From: Microbacterium paludicola
GTDB lineage: Bacteria; Actinomycetota; Actinomycetes; Actinomycetales; Microbacteriaceae
DNA length: 59,348 nucleotides
NCBI RefSeq assembly: GCF_015235415.1
Contig: NZ_JADGLL010000018.1
Span: 1-59,348 of the forward strand
Reading direction: 5' to 3'
A program made the position numbers and the translations under genes. The notes below the pieces were generated by a model, which saw only the letters and a list, made by a program, of their open reading frames with translations, made no database searches and was not told the DNA's origin. Every line of letters starts with the position of its first letter. Position 1 is the stretch's first letter. Below, piece by piece: positions 53,000 through 59,348 of the stretch.

Positions 53000-53999
53000 C
53001 CGGGACCTCAGGCTCCCCGCGACCTGCGAGCACCGCGTAGCACCGCTCGATCCGCTCGAGCCACCACTGTCGGCGCTCCGGCGACGCGGCGTGCTGGTCG
53101 AGCAGTGCCGGATCGGGCGTGAGTCGCCCGACAGGGATCACCCCGCCGCGGGGGAGGAGTGGATCCCGCACCACGTCGGCGGCGAGCAGCGACGCGGTGC
53201 CGAGGCCGCAGTCGAAGTCGAGCTCGGGCAGGGCGGCCGCGAGTGCGGCGCCCTGCGACAGGCCGATCGACGTGTCCAGCGCGCTGGAGACCACCGCGGG
53301 CAGCCCGGCCTCCGCGACGATCTCGAGGGCCCTCCGCACGCCGCCCAGCGGCTGCGCCTTCACGACGATCAGGTCGGCCGCTCCCGCGCGCGCGACCGCG
53401 ATCGGATCCTGCGCCTTGCGCACGCTCTCGTCCGCGGCGATCGGCAGATCCCAGCGGTGAAGGCGCTCGCGCAGCTCGGCGAGCTCGTCCACCGTGGCGC
53501 ACGGCTGCTCGAGGTACTCGAGGTCGAACTCGGAAAGCGCGTGCGCGGCGTGCTCGGCCTCGTCGACGTTCCAGCCGCCGTTCGCATCGACCCGGATGCG
53601 CCCCTCGGGCCCCATCGCGGCGCGCACCGCCCGCACGCGCGCGACATCCTCATCCAGCGACTGTCCGGGCTCGGCGACCTTCACCTTCACCGTGCGGCAG
53701 CCGTCGTATCGGGCGAGCACGTCGGGGACCCGGTCGGCGGCCACGGCCGGCATCGTCGCGTTGACGGGGATGGCGGTGCGCCGCGCCTCGGGCTGCGGCT
53801 GCCAGGCGAAGTCGACCGCCGCGGAGAGCCAGGTCGCCGCCTCCTCGTCGCCGTACTCGAGGAAGGGTGAGAACTCCGCCCATCCCTCCGGCCCCTCGAT
53901 GAGCGCGGCCTCGCGATGATCCACCCCGCGGAAGCGCGTCACGAGCGGCAGCGACACCACCCGCAGCGAGGCGAGGATGTCGGAGAGCTGCGGCGTCAT
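52986..53999 (-). CDS. menC: o-Succinylbenzoate synthase
   Basis: This 337-residue enolase-superfamily enzyme dehydrates SHCHC to o-succinylbenzoate in menaquinone synthesis. Catalytic Lys are in VKVKVAEPGQ and VVKAQPLGG. Metal ligands are Asp in RVDANGGWN, Glu in LEYLEQP and Asp in AADESV. ATG 53999 is chosen because it overlaps the GNAT stop (ATGA). An ATG at 54032 with a better ribosome site is an alternative. The last codons lie in a repeat. Confidence 0.94.
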   Translation of the reverse strand: MTPQLSDILASLRVVSLPLVTRFRGVDHREAALIEGPEGWAEFSPFLEYGDEEAATWLSAAVDFAWQPQPEARRTAIPVNATMPAVAADRVPDVLARYDGCRTVKVKVAEPGQSLDEDVARVRAVRAAMGPEGRIRVDANGGWNVDEAEHAAHALSEFDLEYLEQPCATVDELAELRERLHRWDLPIAADESVRKAQDPIAVARAGAADLIVVKAQPLGGVRRALEIVAEAGLPAVVSSALDTSIGLSQGAALAAALPELDFDCGLGTASLLAADVVRDPLLPRGGVIPVGRLTPDPALLDQHAASPERRQWWLERIERCYAVLAGRGEPEVPASTR

Positions 54000-54550
54000 C
54001 GCGGCAGGCTCGGGGCTGTCGATGCGGTGCATGCTCTCATCCTGCCCCGCCCGGCTCGGCCTGCCGCGAGCGCCGCGAGCGCCGCGCCGTCGAGACGCTG
54101 CACCCTCCACTGGTCCATGCCCACCGCGCCGATCGCCCGGTAGAACCGGATGGCCGGCTCGTTCCAGTCGAGCACCACCCACTCGAAGCGGGTGTAGCCC
54201 TGCTCGACGCACTCGCGCGCGAGCGCCCGCATCAGCGCCAGGCCGTAGCCGCGCCCGCGGTGGCGTTCGCTGACGATCAGGTCCTCGAGGTAGATGCCGT
54301 TGCGCCCCGTCCACGTCGAGAAGTTCAGGAACCAGATCGCGATGCCGGCGATCTCGCCATCGCGCTCGACGACGTGCCCGTAGACGGTCGGCCGCTCGCC
54401 GAACATCGCCTCGTGGATCAGCTCGGGGGTGCTCTCGACCGCGTCCGGTTCGCGTTCGTAGACGGCGAGTTCGGTGATGAGCGCGAAGATCCCCGGCACG
54501 TCGGCGGGGGTGGCGCGGCGCAGGACGGCGCCGTCGTCGAGGGTCTGCAT
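53996..54550 (-). CDS. GNAT-family N-acetyltransferase
   Basis: This 184-residue acetyltransferase has the acetyl-CoA-binding VSERHRGRGYGLALMRAL (about 93-110) and the late NEPAIRFYRAIGAV motif. It resembles diamine or spermidine acetyltransferase-like GNATs, with the N-terminal RRATPADVPGIFALI. It is cotranslated with menC by a 4-base overlap. A -35/-10 pair (TTGTTA at 54584-54579, TAGCCT at 54562-54557) could give a nearly leaderless message. Its C-terminal tail after residue 160 is atypically Ala/Arg-rich. Confidence 0.9.
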   Translation of the reverse strand: MQTLDDGAVLRRATPADVPGIFALITELAVYEREPDAVESTPELIHEAMFGERPTVYGHVVERDGEIAGIAIWFLNFSTWTGRNGIYLEDLIVSERHRGRGYGLALMRALARECVEQGYTRFEWVVLDWNEPAIRFYRAIGAVGMDQWRVQRLDGAALAALAAGRAGRGRMRACTASTAPSLPR

Positions 54551-54592
54551 GCGGTCAGGCTATCCAGATCGCAACGACTAACAATGTTGCCG

Positions 54593-54621
54593 TTGCAATA
54601 GTGTGTGCCACACAGTAATGT
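54593..54621 (+). promoter_or_regulatory. Promoter and operator of PadR gene
   Basis: TTGCAA (54593-54598) and TAATGT (54616-54621) with a 17-base spacer that contains the palindrome TGTGTG-C-CACACA-like (54602-54614). The predicted transcription start falls at about 54628, so the PadR message may be leaderless with ATG 54629. Confidence 0.65.
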
Positions 54622-54628
54622 GATGGAC

Positions 54629-54958
54629 ATGAGCGAACGCGACGACATCGAGACCCACCGGCAGGAGCTGCGCCGGGGCACGCTCGTCCTTGCCTGCCTG
54701 AGCATGCTGCGCTCGCCCGGCTACGGCTACGGCCTGCTCGAGCAGCTCGACGCGGCGGGCTTCCCCGCCGATGCCAACACGCTGTACCCGCTGCTGCGCC
54801 GGCTCGAGAAGCAGGGGTACCTCACGAGCGAGTGGAACACCGACGAGGCGCGGCCCCGCAAGTTCTACCGCACGTCCACCGAGGGCACCGCCCTCGCCGA
54901 CATCCTCTTCTCCGACTGGCGCGCGATCTCCGGCGCGCTCGGCGGACTCTCCGACTGA
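54629..54958 (+). CDS. PadR-family transcriptional regulator
   Basis: This 109-residue winged-helix protein has GTLVLACLSMLRSPGYGYGLLEQL, the recognition NTLYPLLRRLEKQGYLTSEW and a wing with RPRKFYRTSTEG. The start at 54629 (MSERDD) fits the promoter. Upstream starts at 54605 (GTG) and 54623 are less likely. PadR proteins of this type usually control the neighbouring membrane gene, which follows after 23 bases. Confidence 0.93.
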   Translation: MSERDDIETHRQELRRGTLVLACLSMLRSPGYGYGLLEQLDAAGFPADANTLYPLLRRLEKQGYLTSEWNTDEARPRKFYRTSTEGTALADILFSDWRAISGALGGLSD

Positions 54959-54981
54959 ACCCGTTCCAAGGAGGAACACGA

Positions 54982-55968
54982 ATGTCCGAACTCATCGACC
55001 GCTACGTCGAGGCCGCCACGCGCTCCGTCCCGCAGGCCTCGCGTGACGACATCGCCTCCGAGCTGCGCGCCTCCATCGCCGATCAGCTCGACGACCGCCT
55101 CGCCGGCGGCGAGCCGGATGCAGCCGCCGAGCGCGCCGTGCTCACCGAGCTCGGCGACCCCGAGATCCTCGCCGCGAAGTACAGCGACCGGCCGCTTCAC
55201 CTCATCGGCCCCAAGTACTTCGCCGACTGGAAGCGGCTGCTCATCCTGCTGCTCTGGATCGTCGTTCCCTTCGCGGCGCTCGGCGGCGCGCTCTCCGGAG
55301 CCTTCGCCGACGGTGCGACCGGCGACCTCGGCGACCGGATCGGCGGCATCATCGGCGGCGCCATCGGGCTGGCGCTCTCCGTTGCCGTGCACGTCGCCTT
55401 CTGGGTGACGCTCGTGTTCGCGATCCTCGAGCGCGATGCGGCCATCCGCCCGAAGCGCGCGAAGGGGATCGGCCCGTGGAACCCGGATCTGCTGCCGCTC
55501 ACCGCGCAGCGGCGCGAGTCGCTCGGCGACGTCGTCGCCTCGTTCGTCTGGCTCGCACTCGCGACGGGCTTCGTGTTCTGGGACCGCGCCTTCGGCGTGG
55601 TGTTCGGGCCGGTCGCCGAGGGGCGGCGCATCCCCTTCCTGCACGACGACCTGTGGCCGTGGTGGATCGCCGTCGGCCTCGCCCTCACCGCCGCCTCCGC
55701 GCTGATCGGGCTCCTCGGCTACATCCGCCGTCGATGGACGCGGGGCCTCGCGATCGCGAGCGCGGTCGTGACCGCGGTCGGCACGATCCTGGCGATGATC
55801 CTCTTCGTGCAGGGCCGGCTCATCCACCCCGCGTTCATCGAGACCGTCCTGCCCATCCCGGCGACGGCGCTGCAGGTGCTCACCGTCTTCCTCGGGGTGG
55901 TGATCGTGGGCATCGGCGTCTGGTCGGTGTGGGACGCCTTCCGCCGGCTGCGGGTCTCGGCCCGCTGA
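54982..55968 (+). CDS. HAAS-domain membrane protein, PadR partner
   Basis: This 328-residue protein has an N-terminal helical domain (about 1-70: LIDRYVEAATRSVPQASRDDIASELRASI, then LTELGDPEILAAKY) of the HAAS/DUF1700 type that pairs with PadR regulators. About six hydrophobic helices follow. GGAGG lies 7 bases upstream. It probably senses or transports an envelope stressor; no catalytic motif. Confidence 0.87.
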   Translation: MSELIDRYVEAATRSVPQASRDDIASELRASIADQLDDRLAGGEPDAAAERAVLTELGDPEILAAKYSDRPLHLIGPKYFADWKRLLILLLWIVVPFAALGGALSGAFADGATGDLGDRIGGIIGGAIGLALSVAVHVAFWVTLVFAILERDAAIRPKRAKGIGPWNPDLLPLTAQRRESLGDVVASFVWLALATGFVFWDRAFGVVFGPVAEGRRIPFLHDDLWPWWIAVGLALTAASALIGLLGYIRRRWTRGLAIASAVVTAVGTILAMILFVQGRLIHPAFIETVLPIPATALQVLTVFLGVVIVGIGVWSVWDAFRRLRVSAR

Positions 55969-55973
55969 CGACG

Positions 55974-56012
55974 AGGCCCCGGGCCGGGATCCCGCATCCC
56001 GCCCCGGGGCCT
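55974..56012. terminator. Strong GC-rich terminator hairpin
   Basis: AGGCCCCGGGCCGGGAT pairs with ATCCCGCCCCGGGGCCT, with one mismatch and a 5-base loop. It follows the HAAS membrane gene and precedes the LLM oxidoreductase gene. No T-run follows. Confidence 0.75.
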
Positions 56013-56036
56013 TCGCGGCGCCACTAATCTGGCGCC

Positions 56037-56846
56037 ATGCCTGACTTCGCGACTGACATCCCCGTGCGCCTCGGCGTGCAGATCGCCCCCCAGCACCACG
56101 CGTCGTACGCCGTGATCCGAGACGCGGTGACGCGTCTCGAGGACATGGGCGTCGACATCCTGCTCAACTGGGATCACTTCTTCCCGCTGTCGGGCGATCC
56201 CGACGGCACCCACTTCGAGGGCTGGAGCATGCTGGCCGCGTGGGCCGAGCAGACCGAGCGCGTGGAGTTCGGCGCCCTCGTCAACTGCAACTCGTACCGC
56301 AACCCCGACCTGCAGGCCGACATGGCCCGCACGATCGACCACATCTCGAAGAAGGGCGGCGACACCGGTCGCTTCATCTTCGGCACCGGATCGGGATGGT
56401 TCGAGCGCGACTACACCGAGTACGGCTACGAGTTCGGAACGGCGGGCTCCCGCCTGGACGACCTCGCCGAGGCGCTTCCCCGCATCGAGTCGCGCTGGGC
56501 GCAGCTGAACCCCGAGCCCACGCGCGACATCCCGATCCTGATCGGCGGCGCGGGGGAGCAGAAGACCCTTCGCCTCGTCGCGCGTCACGCGGACATCTGG
56601 CACAGCTTCGTCTCGCCCGAGGACCTGCCCCGCAAGCTCGGCATCATCGAGACCTGGGCCGAGAAGGAGCAGCGCGACACCGCGTCGCTCGTCATCTCGA
56701 ACGAGCTGAAGGGGCGCGACGAGTCCGACGCGCAAGCGCTGTTCGACGCCGGCGTGCGGCTCTTCACGATCGGCGTCTCGGGCCCCGACATCGACTTCGA
56801 CGGCGTCGGGCGCTGGCTCGCCTGGCGCGACGGCCTCAACGGCTGA
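56037..56846 (+). CDS. LLM-class F420-dependent oxidoreductase
   Basis: This 269-residue luciferase-like TIM-barrel enzyme is of the F420-using family. It has NWDHFFPLSGDPDGTHFEGWSML (about 42-64), a cofactor-site RFIFGTGSGWFERDYTEYGY (about 113-132), then PILIGGAGEQKTLRLVARHAD near 163. Substrate unknown. The window contains no F420 synthesis gene. Possibly FMN-dependent instead. Confidence 0.9.
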   Translation: MPDFATDIPVRLGVQIAPQHHASYAVIRDAVTRLEDMGVDILLNWDHFFPLSGDPDGTHFEGWSMLAAWAEQTERVEFGALVNCNSYRNPDLQADMARTIDHISKKGGDTGRFIFGTGSGWFERDYTEYGYEFGTAGSRLDDLAEALPRIESRWAQLNPEPTRDIPILIGGAGEQKTLRLVARHADIWHSFVSPEDLPRKLGIIETWAEKEQRDTASLVISNELKGRDESDAQALFDAGVRLFTIGVSGPDIDFDGVGRWLAWRDGLNG

Positions 56847-56868
56847 GCCCCGGGTCGACGACCGAGCG

Positions 56869-56938
56869 CCGAGCAGGCATCGGCGCGCCGAGCGGGCATG
56901 CGCCCGCATGCTGTCTGGCGGCGCGGATGCCTGCTCGG
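56869..56938. repeat. Inverted repeat between LLM oxidoreductase gene and menB
   Basis: CCGAGCAGGCATC (56869-56881) and GATGCCTGCTCGG (56926-56938) are perfectly complementary over 13 bases, with an inner GGGCATGCGCCC palindrome in the 44-base loop. It is the fourth sequence family of such elements. It ends about 30 bases before the menB start codon. Confidence 0.7.
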
Positions 56939-56969
56939 CGGTCAGGACGTCGAGAATAGGCTGGAGCGC

Positions 56970-57881
56970 GTGACCGACACCTTCGTCTCCGATCTGTTCG
57001 ACGCGTCCCAGTGGGACGCCGCGCCCGGATCCGAGGCGTACCAGGACATCACCGCCCATGTGTCGAAGGACGGCCGGATCGCGCGCATCGCGTTCGACCG
57101 CCCCGAGGTGCGCAACGCGTTCCGGCCCGCGACGGTCGACGAGCTGTACCGCGCGCTCGACGCCGCCCGACAGGATCCGCGGATCGGCGTGGTGCTGCTG
57201 ACGGGTAACGGGCCGAGCCCGAAGGACGGCGGCTGGGCGTTCTGCTCGGGCGGAGACCAGCGCATCCGCGGCCGCGACGGGTACAAGTACAGCGAGGACG
57301 AGACCTCGGTCACCGACGCCGCGCGCGCCGGGCGGCTGCACATCCTCGAGGTGCAGCGGCTCATCCGGTTCATGCCCAAGGTGGTCATCGCCGTTGTGCC
57401 CGGCTGGGCCGCGGGCGGTGGGCACTCGCTTCACGTCGTGTGCGACCTCACGATCGCTTCGGCCGAGCACGGCCGCTTCAAGCAGACGGATGCGGATGTC
57501 GGATCCTTCGACGCGGGCTACGGGTCGGCGTACTTCGCGCGCCAGATCGGCCAGAAGTTCGCGCGCGAGGTCTTCTTCCTCGCCGAGGAGCATTCCGCGC
57601 AGCGCATGTACGAGATGGGCGCCGTGAACCGCGTCGTCCCGCACGCCGAGCTCGAGCGCGAGGCGATCGCGATGGCGCGGGTCATCCTGACCAAGTCGCC
57701 CACGGCGATCCGGATGCTGAAGTTCGCGTTCAACGCGGTGGACGACGGCCTTCCCGGCCTGCAGATCTTCGCGGGCGAGACCACCCGCCTCGCCTACGGC
57801 ACCGACGAGGCCGTCGAGGGCCGCGACTCGTTCCTCGAGAAGCGCGAGCCCGACTGGTCGCCGTACCCCTGGCATTACTGA
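56970..57881 (+). CDS. menB: 1,4-Dihydroxy-2-naphthoyl-CoA synthase
   Basis: This 303-residue crotonase-fold enzyme closes the naphthoquinone ring of menaquinone. It has the oxyanion/active-site FCSGGDQRIRG (about 93-103), PGWAAGGGHSLHVVCDLTIAS and the family C-terminal REPDWSPYPWHY. GTG 56970 with GGAG 4 bases before is the start. menE follows after 4 bases. The length is that of the long actinobacterial form. Confidence 0.96.
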   Translation: MTDTFVSDLFDASQWDAAPGSEAYQDITAHVSKDGRIARIAFDRPEVRNAFRPATVDELYRALDAARQDPRIGVVLLTGNGPSPKDGGWAFCSGGDQRIRGRDGYKYSEDETSVTDAARAGRLHILEVQRLIRFMPKVVIAVVPGWAAGGGHSLHVVCDLTIASAEHGRFKQTDADVGSFDAGYGSAYFARQIGQKFAREVFFLAEEHSAQRMYEMGAVNRVVPHAELEREAIAMARVILTKSPTAIRMLKFAFNAVDDGLPGLQIFAGETTRLAYGTDEAVEGRDSFLEKREPDWSPYPWHY

Positions 57882-57885
57882 GCTC

Positions 57886-59016
57886 ATGAGGCTCGACCGG
57901 CTCGGCTCAGACGACCCGCGCGATGTGCTGCGCGCGCTTCGCGCCGCGCTCGGCGCGGGCCCGGCGGTCGCGCTCGGCTCATCCGCGGCGCTTCCCGACG
58001 AGGTTTCCTCCGGCACCGCGGTCGTTGTGACGACCTCGGGATCCAGCGGCGTGCCGAAGAGCGTGATGCTGTCGCGTGCGGCACTCACCTCCAGCGCGCT
58101 CGCGACGGCCGAGCGGATCGGCGCCGGCCAGTGGCTGCTGGCGCTGCCCGCCTCGTACGTCGCGGGGGTGCAGGTGCTTGTGCGCTCGCTGGTGCAGGGA
58201 ACCGAGCCCGCGGTCCTCGCCGGTCGGTTCTCGCCCGCGGCCTTCGCACATGTCGTCTCGGGCATGCACTCCTCGCGCGGGGGCGAGCGCGTGCCGACCT
58301 ACACGTCACTCGTGCCCGCGCAGCTGCAGACGCTTGTCGACGCGGCGGACGATGACGCCGACGTGGCCCGTGCCCTGAGGTCGTTCGAGGCCATCCTGAT
58401 CGGCGGTCAGGCGCTTCCGGTCGCCCTGCGGGAGCGGGCGGCGGAGCTGGGGGCGCGGATCGTCCGCACCTACGGATCCAGCGAGACCGCGGGCGGGTGC
58501 GTCTACGACGGCGTGCCGCTCGACGGCGTCACGGTGGCGGCGGTGGACGGCGAGCTGCGGATCAGCGGCCCGACGCTGGCCGACGGATACCTCGGCGACG
58601 ACGAGCTCACCGAGCGCATCTTCGTGCGGGACGACGCCGGCACGCGCTGGTACCGCACGGGGGACGCCGGCCAGGTCGACGACGGCATCGTGCGGGTGAC
58701 CGGCCGGATCGACAACGTCATCGTGTCGGGCGGCGTCAACGTCTCGCTCGACCGGGTCGAGCGGATCGTGCGCGAGCTGCTCGACGCGGTCGTGGTCGGT
58801 GCTCCGGACGAGCGCTGGGGCGAGACGCCGGTGATCGTGGCCGCCCGGGCGGGCGTGCCCGATCCGGATGCCGCGCTCGCTGCCGCGCGCGAGGCGGTCG
58901 CCGCCCAGCTCGGCAAGCCCGCACGGCCGTCGCGCATCCTGCTGCTCGACGAGCTGCCCCGCCTGGCTTCGGGCAAGCCCGACCGCCGGGCGCTGACGGC
59001 GATCGCGGCAGGCTAG
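57886..59016 (+). CDS. menE: o-Succinylbenzoate-CoA ligase
   Basis: This 376-residue acyl-adenylate enzyme activates o-succinylbenzoate. The AMP-binding P-loop is VTTSGSSGVPKSVMLS (about 46-61). RTYGSSETAGGCVYDG, YRTGDAGQVDDG and the final catalytic Lys in LPRLASGKPDRRAL are visible. It is shorter than E. coli MenE, as in other actinobacteria. It is coupled to menB. Confidence 0.94.
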   Translation: MRLDRLGSDDPRDVLRALRAALGAGPAVALGSSAALPDEVSSGTAVVVTTSGSSGVPKSVMLSRAALTSSALATAERIGAGQWLLALPASYVAGVQVLVRSLVQGTEPAVLAGRFSPAAFAHVVSGMHSSRGGERVPTYTSLVPAQLQTLVDAADDDADVARALRSFEAILIGGQALPVALRERAAELGARIVRTYGSSETAGGCVYDGVPLDGVTVAAVDGELRISGPTLADGYLGDDELTERIFVRDDAGTRWYRTGDAGQVDDGIVRVTGRIDNVIVSGGVNVSLDRVERIVRELLDAVVVGAPDERWGETPVIVAARAGVPDPDAALAAAREAVAAQLGKPARPSRILLLDELPRLASGKPDRRALTAIAAG

Positions 59017-59048
59017 CGTCGGCACCGCGCGGCCAGGGTCTCCGCGCC

Positions 59049-59348
59049 TCAGCCGCTCGGCAGGTCGATGCGGATCAGGCGGTCGTCGTCCGGGCCGGGC
59101 GAACCCCGGCCGTCGGTGTTGTTCGTGAGGATCCAGACGCCGCCGTGTGGCGCCGCCGCGACATCCCGCAGCCGCCCGAATTCCCCGGCGTGAAGGTCGG
59201 CGCTGTGCTCGGGCGCGGCGACCGACATCGCCCGCAGCCGCTCACCGCGGAGGTTCGCGATCAGGATGACGTCATCGATGATCGCCATGCCGCTCGGGCT
59301 CGCCTTCGCGGTCGGCCACTGCAGCAGCGGGTCGGCGAAGCCCCGATC
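59049..59348 (-). CDS. PQQ-dependent sugar dehydrogenase-like protein, partial
   Basis: The C-terminal 99 residues of a beta-propeller protein; the frame is open to the window edge. Visible features are QWPTAKASPSGMAII, then FGRLRDVAAAPHGGVWILTNNTDGRG and a final DDRLIRIDL. These match the last blade of glucose/sorbosone dehydrogenase-type proteins. The N-terminal part lies beyond 59348. Confidence 0.85.
   Translation of the reverse strand, partial: DRGFADPLLQWPTAKASPSGMAIIDDVILIANLRGERLRAMSVAAPEHSADLHAGEFGRLRDVAAAPHGGVWILTNNTDGRGSPGPDDDRLIRIDLPSG

Noticed and set aside
1..59348. tRNA, rRNA genes and riboswitches
   Set aside because: I found no cloverleaf with a TTCGA-type arm and CCA end, no rRNA segments, and no recognisable riboswitch in the gaps. 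A covariance model search would be needed to exclude weak cases.

Overview
The window is high-GC DNA with dense, often overlapping genes and many GTG starts. It comes from an actinobacterium, most likely Microbacteriaceae and probably Microbacterium. Supporting signs are a 32-residue bS22 ribosomal protein gene next to an excisionase-type HTH gene (I recall the same pair next to proC in Mycobacterium tuberculosis), menaquinone genes, a System II cytochrome c maturation cluster, an F420-type luciferase-like oxidoreductase, PspC-type envelope-stress genes, and many copies of a GCTCGTTGAGCG-type intergenic repeat.

Layout. 1-5.2 kb: small membrane protein, cytidine-deaminase fold protein, unknown gene, lipase maturation factor, nadE. 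5.2-9 kb: PspC sensor kinase and LuxR-type regulator divergent from a PspC membrane protein pair. 9-18.4 kb: a nuclease-exonuclease-helicase fusion, upp, tadA, a three-gene overlapping operon (DUF1304, DUF4166, TIGR01777 epimerase), DUF503 and CDF transporter, proC. 18.4-24.2 kb: a four-unit minisatellite, FAD monooxygenase and TetR, potassium uptake pair, ArsR regulator, a deletion scar joining remnants of an ABC permease and a LuxR regulator, HTH protein, bS22. 24.2-30.6 kb: OmpR-type two-component pair divergent from a Met-rich lipoprotein and a sulfite-oxidase-like molybdoenzyme, then rhodanese, glutaredoxin-like and Dabb proteins and an FAD dehydrogenase. 30.7-32.0 kb: a complete IS110-family element. 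32-38.3 kb: aspS, DedA, a P-loop kinase between two sets of paired palindromes, a large lipoprotein, a histidine phosphatase. 38.6-42.6 kb: TlpA, CcdA, ResB, CcsB. 42.9-46.7 kb: fruR-fruK-fruA. 46.9-52.8 kb: YhgE/Pip and MMPL exporters with a divergent TetR. 53-59 kb: menC, GNAT, PadR with a membrane partner, LLM oxidoreductase, menB, menE, and the 3' part of a sugar dehydrogenase gene.

Most striking observation. The noncoding left end of the IS110 element carries four short segments that match a bridge RNA design. Two match the flanking target and two match the element's own ends, each pair sits inside a closing stem, and together they fix the element ends and a CA core. The element interrupts a dispersed intergenic repeat, and a second, uninterrupted copy of that repeat lies 7.7 kb away. 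Other notable items are an MMPL exporter fused to an ABC-ATPase-like domain that has lost its catalytic motifs, a Cas4-like four-cysteine pattern in the nuclease-helicase, clear palindromic operators in three divergent promoters, and several families of paired palindromes in gene-end regions.

How the genes work together. The men genes supply menaquinone and the TlpA/CcdA/ResB/CcsB set supplies c-type cytochromes, so both serve the respiratory chain. The fru genes form a self-contained fructose uptake and phosphorylation operon, but HPr and enzyme I are not in view. Four envelope or transport modules (PspC, OmpR pair, TetR-MMPL-YhgE, PadR-HAAS) each pair a regulator with membrane targets.
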